A stretch of DNA of 29,575 bases from assembly GCA_964493765.1 (NCBI GenBank), contig CAZBPK010000007.1, forward strand, positions 1 through 29,575, read 5' to 3'. The stretch is from CALLMJ01 sp964493765 (GTDB lineage Bacteria > Bacteroidota > Bacteroidia > J057 > CALLMJ01). The stretch's first letter is position 1; every line of letters starts with the position of its first letter. The notes beneath the pieces were generated by a model. The model had not been told where the DNA came from. It did no database searches and saw only the letters and a program-made list of their open reading frames with translations. Shown piece by piece: positions 8,195 through 16,747 of this stretch. A program made the translations under genes and the position numbers.

Positions 8195-9578
8195 AGGCAT
8201 GAGCAATTTGTAATGATTTTCTTAATGCGGATATTTTATGATAGACTTCATTTAATTCATTTTCAGGTTTGGAGAGATAAACTACTCCGCAACCTGCTTG
8301 GTACTGTAAAACATTTTGATAAGCTAAAAAGGAACGTATGCAAATGGCGTGGTTTATATTTCCATTAAAACCGATATAACCCACTGCTCCACCATAAAGA
8401 CCTCTGGGTTGATTTTCTAATTCATTGATAATTTCCATTGCTTTATATTTTGGTGCTCCGCTTAAAGTTCCTGCGGGTATGGTATCTAATAATACTTTGA
8501 TAGTATCCTGATAATTATTAAGTTCTGCTTGAATTTTAGAAACCAAATGAATAACATGAGAATATACTTCCACTTCTTTTAGCTTCTCAACATGAATATT
8601 TTTGGCATGTTTAGATAAATCATTTCTTGCTAAATCTACCAACATGTTATGCTCAGCATTTTCTTTAATGTCAGATAATAATTTTTGTGAAAGTTCTGTT
8701 AAATTAGTATTATTTCTAGGATAAGTACCTGCAATAGGAAAAGTGGAGACAAAACCATTTTTAATGCGAATTTGAGCTTCTGGAGAGGAACCCATCAATT
8801 TAAAGTTTCCAAAATCAAAATAAAATAAATAGGGAGAAGGATTGATTGAACGCAAGGCTCTATACAATTGAAAATCATCTCCTTGGTAGGATTGATAAAA
8901 TTGCCTAGATAATACCAGTTGAAAAACATTACCAATTTTGCAATGATGTTGTACATCGTGAATGGCTTCTAAAAATTTTTCATCTGTAAAGTTAGAAGTT
9001 TCATTACCAATGAGTTGAAAATTAAACGTTTGTTTTCTCATTTGTTCTAAAATCCTCAATAATTTAGTTTTTTGTGAGTTTTGGTGGTCTTGTAAATGCT
9101 CTACCAAAAAAATTTGGTTATGGAAATGGTCAAAAATTAAAAGGTTTTTAAAGAAGAAGTAGTTTACAAGTGGAAAACGATTATCTTGTTTTAGCTGAAT
9201 TTTTTCAAACAAAGGAATTGCATCATAGGCAATGTAACCAAAAATTCCACTTAAAATAAAGTCTTCTTGATTTTCAGTTTCTACTTCAAAAGTATTTAGA
9301 AAATTTTGTATTAATTCCGATAAGGGTTTAGAACCCTCATATTTTGATCTTTGGATTTCTTTACCCTGCTGAAACTGATAGGAATTAGAAAATACTTTCA
9401 AATTGGAAATGGGTTCAAAAACAATATAAGAAAAACTATTTTCTTTAGATTTGTAATCAGAACTTTCTAAAAGAAAGCTGATAGGATACATTGCCCGTAT
9501 TTTTTGATAAGCATCGACAGGAGTAATTTCATCTCCTAAAATTTTTGTTACGTGAACTTTATACTTTTCTTTTCTCAT
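8184..9578 (-). CDS. trpE: anthranilate synthase component I
   Basis: TrpE makes anthranilate from chorismate with ammonia from TrpG. The protein has 464 residues. The N-terminal SFLLESS resembles the LLES element that forms the tryptophan feedback site in characterised TrpE proteins, so allosteric inhibition is likely. The chorismate-binding half contains FPIAGTYPR, DLARNDLSKHA, DTIPAGTLSGAPK, RGLYGGAVGY and the C-terminal QAGCGVVY. PabB is the alternative, but the LLES motif and leading position in a complete trp operon favour TrpE. It is the first structural gene, 24 bases downstream of the attenuator T-run. Confidence 0.96.
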   Translation of the reverse strand: MRKEKYKVHVTKILGDEITPVDAYQKIRAMYPISFLLESSDYKSKENSFSYIVFEPISNLKVFSNSYQFQQGKEIQRSKYEGSKPLSELIQNFLNTFEVETENQEDFILSGIFGYIAYDAIPLFEKIQLKQDNRFPLVNYFFFKNLLIFDHFHNQIFLVEHLQDHQNSQKTKLLRILEQMRKQTFNFQLIGNETSNFTDEKFLEAIHDVQHHCKIGNVFQLVLSRQFYQSYQGDDFQLYRALRSINPSPYLFYFDFGNFKLMGSSPEAQIRIKNGFVSTFPIAGTYPRNNTNLTELSQKLLSDIKENAEHNMLVDLARNDLSKHAKNIHVEKLKEVEVYSHVIHLVSKIQAELNNYQDTIKVLLDTIPAGTLSGAPKYKAMEIINELENQPRGLYGGAVGYIGFNGNINHAICIRSFLAYQNVLQYQAGCGVVYLSKPENELNEVYHKISALRKSLQIAHAYEY

Positions 9579-9601
9579 AAATTCATTAATGGGTTTAAAA
9601 T

Positions 9602-9629
9602 AAAAAAAGCCTACTGGAAAACAGTAGGC
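9602..9629 (-). terminator. trp attenuator: intrinsic terminator before trpE
   Basis: On the minus strand an 8-bp perfect stem, GCCTACTG and CAGTAGGC, with loop TTTTC, is followed directly by seven T residues. It lies between the leader-peptide stop and the trpE ATG at 9578, so it would stop transcription before the structural genes when tryptophan is plentiful. Confidence 0.9.
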
Positions 9630-9679
9630 ACGCTAAAATTCGGTAATTATAACTAATAGCAATGGCTTCGCCTACTGTT
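9620..9679 (-). promoter_or_regulatory. trp antiterminator pairing region
   Basis: Bases 9679-9670 (AACAGTAGGC on the minus strand) lie inside the leader-peptide codons and are perfectly complementary over ten bases to 9629-9620 (GCCTACTGTT), the 5' arm of the terminator plus two loop bases. A ribosome stalled on the Trp codons at 9700-9695 would leave 9679-9670 free to pair, blocking the terminator. A ribosome reaching the stop at 9653 would cover it and let the terminator form. The pairing is seen in the sequence; the mechanism is inferred from enterobacterial trp attenuation. Confidence 0.8.
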
Positions 9680-9727
9680 GTAGTCGTTGAAATGCCACCA
9701 TATAGTTAATACTAACGAACTTTTCAT
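9653..9727 (-). CDS. trpL: trp operon leader peptide
   Basis: This is a 24-codon frame beginning MKSSLVLTIWWHF and ending in Cys-Tyr before TAG. Two consecutive TGG codons (9700-9695) stand at positions 10-11. Tryptophan is rare, so tandem Trp codons just upstream of an antiterminator/terminator pair before trpE are diagnostic of a regulatory leader peptide. The gene is too short for normal gene prediction. No Shine-Dalgarno is visible; a -7-like element lies only about nine bases upstream. Confidence 0.88.
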   Translation of the reverse strand: MKSSLVLTIWWHFNDYNSRRSHCY

Positions 9728-9735
9728 AATGCTTG

Positions 9736-9743
9736 CAAAAATA
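9736..9743 (-). promoter_or_regulatory. putative trp operon promoter (-7 element)
   Basis: TATTTTTG on the minus strand fits TAnnTTTG and has a T-rich stretch about 19 bases upstream as a weak -33. It sits in the loop of a small inverted repeat (CTTGC and GCAAG, 9731-9747), which could be an operator or be incidental. Transcription would begin only a few bases before the leader ATG at 9727. Confidence 0.45.
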
Positions 9744-9880
9744 GCAAGTTTTTTTTGTATGTAAAAATTTTTGAAAAAATATTTAATGTAAGTTTTTGAA
9801 AATCAATTAAAAATTTTTATTAAGACTAACTGATAGCTTGCAAATGGTTGTAATATTTTTATGAAATTAAAACTTAAAAT

Positions 9881-11146
9881 TTATCCTTTTAACCTTTCAA
9901 AAGCAGCTTTTTCTAAACTTTCTCTATGGTCTGGGTGAGCAATTTCTATCAAAGCTTTCATACGTTGTTGAATATTTTTGCCAAATAATTGTGCAATACC
10001 GAATTCTGTAACTACATAATGGACATGTGCACGTGTAGTGGTAACTGAAGCTCCTTGGTTTAAAAAGGGTACAATGCGTGAAACTCCTTTGTTGGTGGTT
10101 GAGGGTAATGCAATAATGGGTTTTCCACCTTGTGATAAAGATGCTCCTCTAATAAAATCCATTTGACCTCCAATTCCTGAAAATTGTTTCATTCCAATAG
10201 TGTCAGCAGCAACTTGTCCTAATAAATCAATTTCTATGGCGGAGTTTATCGCTACAACTTTTGGATTGGTTCTGATTACCGCATCATCGTTTACATAATT
10301 GGAATCTAATAAAACTACTGATGGATTATCATCAATAAAATCATAAACTTTTCTGGAGCCAATTACAAAACCCGCTACAACTTTTTGAGGATGTTTGTTT
10401 TTGAAAATACCATTCACCACTCCTTTTTCTACTAATGGAATTACACCATCAGAAAACATTTCAGTATGGATACCCAAATTTTTATGATTATGCAAACAAG
10501 CTAATGCTGCATTAGGAATGCCTCCAATTCCCATTTGCAAAGTTGCTCCGTCTTCTACTAAACTAGCACAATATTCTCCAATTTTTCTTTCTACATCAGT
10601 AGGCTCTGAAGATAAAACTTCGGGTAACTCTTCTTGGAATTCAATAGTTGCATCAAATTTGGAAATATGTACAAAACCATCACCATGGACTCTGGGCATT
10701 CTAGGGTTAATTTGAGCAATACAAACTTTTGCCATTTTTAAAGCGGTTAATGCTATATCTACAGAAACGCCTAAAGTACAATATCCGTGATTATCAGGAG
10801 GAGAAACCTGAAAAATGGCTACCTCTAATGGTAAAATACCAAAAGAAAAAAGTTCAGGAATTTCACTTAAAAACACAGGTACATAAGAGCCACGACCAGC
10901 TTGAATGGTTTTACGAATAGGTTCTGATACAAATAAAGAGTTAATAAGTACATTCCCATTCATAGCTGCTTGATTATAAGCAACTTCTCCGAAAGGGCAT
11001 AAAGTAATTATATCAATATTTTTTAAATCTTGTTCTAAAATTACTTCATTTAAGACCGATCCTAAATATCTTGGATTCGCTGCAACGCCATGAACAAAAA
11101 TTCTTTGCCCTGAACGTACATATTTTTTTAAAATTTCGTGTGCCAT
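9881..11146 (-). CDS. acetyl-CoA hydrolase/transferase family protein (CoA-transferase)
   Basis: The protein of 421 residues belongs to the family that includes 4-hydroxybutyrate, butyryl/acetate and succinyl-CoA:acetate CoA-transferases. It has an N-terminal domain with GQRIFVHG at 13-20 and a C-terminal domain with MGIGGIPNAAL at 205-215, HTEMFSDG at 227-234 and IGGQMDFIRGA. Glu229 in HTEMFSDG is the expected catalytic glutamate that forms the acyl-CoA thioester. It moves CoA between carboxylates in the cytoplasm, probably in acetate or short-chain acid metabolism; the exact pair cannot be read from sequence. An in-frame stop shortly upstream fixes the start at 11146. It stands alone between the trp leader and a divergent adenylation gene. 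Confidence 0.88.
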   Translation of the reverse strand: MAHEILKKYVRSGQRIFVHGVAANPRYLGSVLNEVILEQDLKNIDIITLCPFGEVAYNQAAMNGNVLINSLFVSEPIRKTIQAGRGSYVPVFLSEIPELFSFGILPLEVAIFQVSPPDNHGYCTLGVSVDIALTALKMAKVCIAQINPRMPRVHGDGFVHISKFDATIEFQEELPEVLSSEPTDVERKIGEYCASLVEDGATLQMGIGGIPNAALACLHNHKNLGIHTEMFSDGVIPLVEKGVVNGIFKNKHPQKVVAGFVIGSRKVYDFIDDNPSVVLLDSNYVNDDAVIRTNPKVVAINSAIEIDLLGQVAADTIGMKQFSGIGGQMDFIRGASLSQGGKPIIALPSTTNKGVSRIVPFLNQGASVTTTRAHVHYVVTEFGIAQLFGKNIQQRMKALIEIAHPDHRESLEKAAFERLKG

Positions 11147-11228
11147 TTTGGTTTGAGTTTATTAATGCAATAATAGGAAATTTTTATTCTGATTGACAAG
11201 TTTAAAAAGAAAAAGCCTAAAAATTCTT

Positions 11229-11236
11229 TATTTTTG
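11229..11236 (+). promoter_or_regulatory. putative -7 promoter element for the adenylation gene
   Basis: TATTTTTG matches TAnnTTTG 20 bases before the ATG at 11257. It lies in the 110-base divergent spacer shared with the CoA-transferase gene. Confidence 0.5.
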
Positions 11237-11256
11237 CAGTTCAAAAAACGGCTTTG

Positions 11257-12696
11257 ATGAAACCCATTTTAGAATATATCCAACAATCGGTAAAAAATTA
11301 TCCTCAAAATGTTGCTATTCAACAAAATGAAAGCTCTTTAACTTATCAACAAGTTTGGGAAAAAGCCGTTGTTATTGCAGAGGTATTAAAAAAGGAGTCT
11401 TCGCCTTGGATTGCGGTAAAAGTTTATAAATGTGTAGAAGTGTTACCGGCGTTGTTAGGCTGTTGGATAGCAGGTAAAGGCTACGTTCCTATTCACCCTT
11501 CTTACCCTACCGAAAGAGTTCAATTTATTTTGCAAGATTGCCAAACGCAAACTTTTGTCGACCCCCAAAATCAAACTATTACTCATGAAAATACTTGTAT
11601 TCACTGGAAAAATCTCCAAGATTTTGAGGATATACTTTTATCTATATCTTACGAACTTAATAATCCTGCATATTTGTTATTCACTTCTGGCTCTACGGGC
11701 AAACCTAAAGGTGTTCCTATTTACCATAGCCAATTAGCAACCTTCGTTGATGCTATGATTTTACATCAACCCGTAGATTTTTCTCAAAAAGATAAGTTTT
11801 TACAAATGTTTGAATTTACTTTTGATTTATCGGTTTTCAGTACTTTTTTTCCTTTATGTTTCGGGGCATCTACGCATTTACTCCCCAATGAAGGAATTGC
11901 AGCATTCAATATTATTCAGATTTTAGAGGAACAACATATTACTATAGCTCTGATGGTGCCTTCGGTACTGAATTATTTAAAGCCTTATTTTGAGGAAATT
12001 GAGTTGCCATCTTTACGATATAATCTTTTTTGTGGCGAACCGCTAAAATGGAACATTTTAAAAGCGTGGAAAAAATGTCTTCCTAATGCTTACATAGAAA
12101 ACGTTTATGGTCCTACGGAAGCGACCATTTTTGTAAGTTATTATGCTATTTCAGAAAAAACGGAACAAGAATGTTGGAACGATATTGTGCCTATTGGAAA
12201 AGCTTTACCCCATACACAGCTTTATTTGTTAGATGATGAATTGATTATTGCGGGAAACCAAGTAACTTATGGCTATTGGAATAACCCCCAAAAGTCCCAA
12301 GAAGTATTTTTTCAAAAAGATGGAACTTATCATTATAAAACAGGAGATATTTGTAAACTAAATGAAAATCAAGATTTTTTGTATTTGGAAAGAAAAGATT
12401 TTCAGGTCAAAATTGATGGTTACCGAGTAGAACTATCAGAAATTGAGAAAGTGGCTTATGATTTGTTACAAGAGGAAAGCGTTGCAGTAGCCGTTCTTAA
12501 TACGCAAAATTCTTTTAGTTTACATTACTTTGTAAAAAAAGGAACGGATATCCCTCAACTTCAAAAACACTTTGAGAGGTATCTACCTCCTTATATGTTG
12601 CCTAAATATATTCATGAAATAGAGCAATTTCCTATTAATTTAAGTGGGAAATTAGACAGAAAACAATTAATGGAAATCGCAAAAACGTATGTATAA
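11257..12696 (+). CDS. stand-alone amino acid adenylation (AMP-binding) protein, DltA-like
   Basis: The 479-residue protein is an ANL-superfamily adenylating enzyme. Core motifs are TSGSTGKPKG (A3, about 143-152), FTFDLSV (A4, Asp190), YGPTEA (A5), YKTGD (A7), GYRVELSEIE (A8) and SGKLDRK (A10, catalytic Lys). An Asp at the A4 position, as in D-alanine ligase DltA and peptide-synthetase A domains, binds the substrate alpha-amino group, so it probably activates an amino acid. No carrier-protein domain is fused, and no dltB/C/D or peptide synthetase is nearby, so its acceptor is unknown. A TTG three bases upstream could also start translation, but ATG at 11257 is preferred. Its last eight bases overlap purK. 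Confidence 0.85.
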   Translation: MKPILEYIQQSVKNYPQNVAIQQNESSLTYQQVWEKAVVIAEVLKKESSPWIAVKVYKCVEVLPALLGCWIAGKGYVPIHPSYPTERVQFILQDCQTQTFVDPQNQTITHENTCIHWKNLQDFEDILLSISYELNNPAYLLFTSGSTGKPKGVPIYHSQLATFVDAMILHQPVDFSQKDKFLQMFEFTFDLSVFSTFFPLCFGASTHLLPNEGIAAFNIIQILEEQHITIALMVPSVLNYLKPYFEEIELPSLRYNLFCGEPLKWNILKAWKKCLPNAYIENVYGPTEATIFVSYYAISEKTEQECWNDIVPIGKALPHTQLYLLDDELIIAGNQVTYGYWNNPQKSQEVFFQKDGTYHYKTGDICKLNENQDFLYLERKDFQVKIDGYRVELSEIEKVAYDLLQEESVAVAVLNTQNSFSLHYFVKKGTDIPQLQKHFERYLPPYMLPKYIHEIEQFPINLSGKLDRKQLMEIAKTYV

Positions 12697-13828
12697 AAAA
12701 AATTATAAAATTGGTATTTTAGGGGGAGGACAATTGGGAAGAATGTTAATACAATCTTGTATTGATTTTAACGTCATTACTTATGTGATGGATCCAGATC
12801 CTAATGCACCTTGCAGCAAAATATGTCACGAATTTTTGAATGAAAATTTTCAAGATTATGATGCTGTAGTATATTTTGGAAAAAAGGTTGATGTTTTAAC
12901 CATTGAGATTGAGCATGTTAATGTAGATGCTTTGTTTGAGTTGCAAGAGAGGGGAATAAAAGTATATCCCCAGCCCGAAATTGTTCAAATGGTTCAGGAT
13001 AAAGGGGTTCAAAAAAAGTTTTTTCAGAATCAAGGATATCCAACGGCTTCTTTTGAACTATTAGGGAATCCACAGGAGGAAATAAAATTATATCAAGATT
13101 TTTTACCAGCATTTTTAAAATTAAGAAAAGGAGGTTATGATGGTAGAGGCGTTATTAAATTAGAGAATTTACCATCTGATGTTTCAACGATTTTTAAAGA
13201 ACCGTCTGTATTAGAGAAAAAAATTACCTGTAAAAAAGAATTAGCGGTCATTGTTGCGAGAAATATTTTTGATGAAATTGCAGTTTATCCTGCGGTGGAA
13301 ACGGTTTTTCACCCTGAACATCATTTGGTAGATTATTTAATTTCCCCTGCCGCAATTACTGAAAGCATCGCTAAACAAGCTGAAGAAATTTGTATTCATT
13401 TAGCTAAAACTCTGAATTTAGTGGGCATAATGGCAGTAGAGTTCTTTTTGGATAACAACGAAAATTTATATATCAATGAAATTGCTCCTAGACCCCATAA
13501 TTCAGGACATCAAAGCATGGAAGCTAACGATTGTTCTCAATTTGAGATGTTATTAAGGGCGATTTCAGGCTTACCCTTAGGCTCTACAAAAATTCTCATG
13601 CCTTCGGTAATGATTAATGTTTTGGGAGAACCTGAATATACAGGAACGGCAGTTTACCAAGGTTTAAGTGAGGTTCTGCAACAAGAAGGAGTGTATTTGC
13701 ACTTATATGGGAAACTTATTACTAAACCTTACCGCAAAATGGGACATATTACTGTAACTGATGCATCATTGATTAAAGCTATAGAAAAAGCAATGTCTGT
13801 AAAAAGTTTATTAAAAGTAATCGCTTAA
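12689..13828 (+). CDS. purK: 5-(carboxyamino)imidazole ribonucleotide synthase
   Basis: PurK is an ATP-grasp enzyme that carboxylates AIR with bicarbonate in de novo purine synthesis. The 379 residues carry ILGGGQLGRM near the N-terminus, the LRKGGYDGRGV glycine-rich loop, VEFFLD and NEIAPRPHNSGH (ATP/Mg site), and a C-terminal HLYGK region. All are typical. No purE lies in the window. The eight-base overlap with the adenylation gene suggests cotranscription, not necessarily a shared pathway. Confidence 0.95.
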   Translation: MYKKNYKIGILGGGQLGRMLIQSCIDFNVITYVMDPDPNAPCSKICHEFLNENFQDYDAVVYFGKKVDVLTIEIEHVNVDALFELQERGIKVYPQPEIVQMVQDKGVQKKFFQNQGYPTASFELLGNPQEEIKLYQDFLPAFLKLRKGGYDGRGVIKLENLPSDVSTIFKEPSVLEKKITCKKELAVIVARNIFDEIAVYPAVETVFHPEHHLVDYLISPAAITESIAKQAEEICIHLAKTLNLVGIMAVEFFLDNNENLYINEIAPRPHNSGHQSMEANDCSQFEMLLRAISGLPLGSTKILMPSVMINVLGEPEYTGTAVYQGLSEVLQQEGVYLHLYGKLITKPYRKMGHITVTDASLIKAIEKAMSVKSLLKVIA

Positions 13829-13858
13829 TGATTTGCTAATAATATTAAGAAAGATTTA

Positions 13859-13907
13859 CCTGAGGGATTTAAGCAATCTAATAGTAAAACTCTTAACATT
13901 CCTCAGG
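13859..13907 (+). terminator. inverted repeat downstream of purK (possible terminator)
   Basis: CCTGAGG at 13859-13865 pairs with CCTCAGG at 13901-13907, and the inner bases TTTAAG and CTTAA extend the stem imperfectly. No T-run follows, so intrinsic termination is uncertain. A second inverted repeat lies at 13917-13960 (GGTTTGAAAT and ATTTCAAAACC). The 13829-14042 spacer holds no gene. Confidence 0.35.
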
Positions 13908-14024
13908 CTTAATCATGGTTTGAAATTCAAATATTTCTATTAATTTTTCATTTCAAAACCTTATTAATCCGTTCCTAACAATCTATTTTTATTCAGAATA
14001 ATTTTCATTGAACTTTGCGGAATA

Positions 14025-14032
14025 TAGTTTTG
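14025..14032 (+). promoter_or_regulatory. putative -7 promoter element of the efflux gene pair
   Basis: TAGTTTTG matches TAnnTTTG and ends ten bases before the ATG at 14043. Its -33 partner is not clear. Confidence 0.45.
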
Positions 14033-14042
14033 TTTTGTGAAA

Positions 14043-15398
14043 ATGTTACGATTATTTTCGGTTCTTCTTTTGCTTACTTATTCTGTAAATGCCCAAAAAG
14101 TATTGACCTTAGAACAGTGTATTCAATTAGCATTAGAAAGAAATTTACAAATTCAGCAGGCACAGGTTACGAAGGATATTGCCAAAGTAAATTTTGACCA
14201 AACCAAGTATAATTACCTCCCTGATTTAAGTGGTTCTTTAAATTGGACAAGAACTTTTGGTACATCATTTGACCAAATTACTTTCCAAAGAATTCAGCGT
14301 TCCTCCACCTTTTCAACACCGCGTGTTAATCTATTTTGGACAGTTTTTTCTGGTTTTGCAAATCATTACACAAGGAAACAACAATTTTATAATTATGCAG
14401 CTTCTGAGCAGGCAATTGAAGTTACCAAAAATACAGTTCTTATGAATGTTTTTGGAACTTATTTATTAATTATTTTTGATTCAGAAAATTTGAAAGTAGC
14501 CGAAAAACGATTAGAGTCTTTAAATAAACAATTAGAAAAAATGACCGCTTTGGTTGATGCGGGTTTAAGAAACTCAAATGAAGTCTTAAATTTGAATGCT
14601 CAAATTGCTAATGAAAAATTGAATATTGTCAATTTACAAAATCAATTAAAAAAAGATAAACTGACTTTGCTTCAATTGATTGAAGAAAATAACATTAATG
14701 GAGATTTTGTTTTTCCTCCGCTTCCTGAATTAGACATGAACCAAAAATTACCCAATTTAGAAGAATTGATTCAAAAGGCTATTCAAAATTTACCCGAAAT
14801 GAAACAAGCCAATATGAGATTAGAATCTAATAAATTCGCTAAAAAATTAAGTTTTGCTAATCGTTTACCTAGTATTAGTATGAATGGTGGTTTAGGTTCT
14901 TCTTATTCCTCTAATGGTGGTATTGCAGAATTTGACCCCTTAACTTTTCGTTTTTTAGGAAGAAGAAGAACTTCTTATTTTGAACAAGTGGAAGATAATT
15001 TTAATCAAAATATTGGAATAACTTTGAATGTACCAATATTTTCCCGTTGGCAAAATATTAGAGCTTTTAAGATCGCTGAATTGAATATCAAAAATGCTGA
15101 AATTGAAGTAGAAAGCACAAAAAATACCATAACCAAGCAAGTTCAACAGGCTTATTTAGATGCTATTAATGCTCAAAATCGTTATTATGCAGTCGAAGAA
15201 CAACTCAAAGCTTTATCTGCGGCTTATGAATTTGCAGAACAACGTTACAATGCTGGTAGTGTAGATTTTTATACATTTTATGAAACTTTTGGTTCAAAAT
15301 ATAAAGCTGAATCGGATTTAATACAAGCAAAATACGAATTTTGGTTACGTTTAAAAATTTTAGAAGTTTATCAAGGTAAAAATATAATAACATTGTAA
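14043..15398 (+). CDS. TolC family outer-membrane efflux protein
   Basis: The protein of 451 residues starts with a signal peptide (MLRLFSVLLLLTYSVNAQ, 1-18) and then LTLEQCIQLALERN, the standard beginning of an OEP domain. Long heptad-like helices follow in two structural repeats, as expected for the periplasmic alpha-barrel, and TolC trimers span the outer membrane. An alternative GTG start at 14037 would add two residues; I choose the ATG. Five bases separate it from the membrane-fusion gene, so both form one transcript. Substrate unknown. Confidence 0.88.
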   Translation: MLRLFSVLLLLTYSVNAQKVLTLEQCIQLALERNLQIQQAQVTKDIAKVNFDQTKYNYLPDLSGSLNWTRTFGTSFDQITFQRIQRSSTFSTPRVNLFWTVFSGFANHYTRKQQFYNYAASEQAIEVTKNTVLMNVFGTYLLIIFDSENLKVAEKRLESLNKQLEKMTALVDAGLRNSNEVLNLNAQIANEKLNIVNLQNQLKKDKLTLLQLIEENNINGDFVFPPLPELDMNQKLPNLEELIQKAIQNLPEMKQANMRLESNKFAKKLSFANRLPSISMNGGLGSSYSSNGGIAEFDPLTFRFLGRRRTSYFEQVEDNFNQNIGITLNVPIFSRWQNIRAFKIAELNIKNAEIEVESTKNTITKQVQQAYLDAINAQNRYYAVEEQLKALSAAYEFAEQRYNAGSVDFYTFYETFGSKYKAESDLIQAKYEFWLRLKILEVYQGKNIITL

Positions 15399-15403
15399 AA
15401 AAT

Positions 15404-16741
15404 ATGAAAAAGAATAATCCTCTAAAAAAATATGGAATTATATTAGTAATTTTATTGTCTTTAACTTTTCTTACAAAATGGTTAGGTTTTTGGGGTAAAG
15501 AAAAAGTTACAACCGTAGAAATTGCTAAATCTGTAAGAAAAACCTTAGTTTCTAAAGTATCCGAATCGGGTACCATTCAACCAGTTACAGAACTTTCTGT
15601 TGCACCCGATGTATCTGGTGAAATTATTCAAATTACAGTAAAAGAAGGTGATTTTGTAAGAAAGGGGCAATTATTATTTGTGATTAAACCGGATAATTAT
15701 CAAGCACTTTTAGAACAAGCTCAAGCAAGTTTAAATGCTGCTAAATCAGATTATGAAAATGCTCTTTCTAATGTTACTCAATCAGAAACCAATTTAGTTC
15801 AAGATTCTGTGGATTATTTCAGAATCAAAGGTTTATATGACAAAAAAGTAGTATCCCAAACCGAATACGAAGCCGCAAAACTTAAATATCAAATTTCAAA
15901 ATCTAGATTAGAAGCCAATAAAAAGCTAGCTCAAGCTGCCTTTTATCGTGTAGAAAGTGCAAACGCTTCTTTAAAACAAGCCAAAGAAAATCTTCAAAGA
16001 ACTAGCGTGTTTTCTACTATGAATGGTTTTGTTACCAAATTACCAGTTACTAAAGGTCAGAGAGTAGTGGGTACTGGCCAAATGCAAGGAACTGAAGTAA
16101 TGAAAATTGCTGATTTGTCTCAAATGGAAGTTAAAGTAGAAATCAATGAAAACGATGTAGTAAATATTACTATCGGAGATTCAGCTTTGGTAGAAGTTGA
16201 TGCTTTTCCAGAGAAAAAATTTAGAGGATATGTAAAAGATATTGCCTATTCTGCATCTCAAAATGCAGTTGGAACTACTGACCAAATTACCAATTTTACT
16301 GTTAAAATTTTGATTGACGCCAGTAGTTATCAAGATGTACCTGATCTAAAACATTTGATTCCGGGTCCCGGTCAAAGTCCTTTTCGTCCAGGAATGTCTG
16401 CGTATGTGAGTATTTACACAGATAAAAAAGAAAACGTAGTATCGGTGCCAATCCAAGCGGTAACCATTGACTTAAACAAGAAAAAAGAAAATTCTAAAGC
16501 TCAAGAAATTGTATATCGTTACAATAACAATCAAGTATTTAAAACACCCGTAAAAACAGGTATTAGTGATGATGAATTTATTGAAATTGTCAATGGTTTA
16601 CAAGAGAATGAAGAAATTGTTGTAGGTCCTTACATAGTTGTTTCCAAAGAATTAAAAGACAGTATGAAAGTGGTTTCAAAACCTGCAGAATTTACAAAAT
16701 CTCAAGAAGTTAAATCTAAAACTAAAAATATAGAAGATTAA
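15404..16741 (+). CDS. HlyD/MacA-type periplasmic adaptor (membrane fusion protein)
   Basis: The 445-residue protein has one N-terminal membrane helix (about 9-28) that anchors it in the inner membrane. A lipoyl-like half motif (VSGEIIQITVKEGDFVRKGQLLF) at about 68-90 is followed by an alpha-helical hairpin (about 95-195, coiled coil), then a second lipoyl half, beta-barrel and membrane-proximal domains. It resembles MacA-like adaptors that link an ABC permease to TolC. The TolC partner is directly upstream, but no macB-type ATPase/permease or RND pump follows: the next gene is convergent. The pump must be encoded elsewhere or have been lost. Confidence 0.87.
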   Translation: MKKNNPLKKYGIILVILLSLTFLTKWLGFWGKEKVTTVEIAKSVRKTLVSKVSESGTIQPVTELSVAPDVSGEIIQITVKEGDFVRKGQLLFVIKPDNYQALLEQAQASLNAAKSDYENALSNVTQSETNLVQDSVDYFRIKGLYDKKVVSQTEYEAAKLKYQISKSRLEANKKLAQAAFYRVESANASLKQAKENLQRTSVFSTMNGFVTKLPVTKGQRVVGTGQMQGTEVMKIADLSQMEVKVEINENDVVNITIGDSALVEVDAFPEKKFRGYVKDIAYSASQNAVGTTDQITNFTVKILIDASSYQDVPDLKHLIPGPGQSPFRPGMSAYVSIYTDKKENVVSVPIQAVTIDLNKKKENSKAQEIVYRYNNNQVFKTPVKTGISDDEFIEIVNGLQENEEIVVGPYIVVSKELKDSMKVVSKPAEFTKSQEVKSKTKNIED

Positions 16742-16747
16742 GGATTT

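Noticed and set aside
9828..9880. Intrinsic terminator after the CoA-transferase gene
   Set aside because: Only weak AT-rich complementarity is visible, not enough to call a terminator.
15205..15576. 123-codon minus-strand frame across the TolC/adaptor junction
   Set aside because: It is antisense to two supported coding regions with no family signal.
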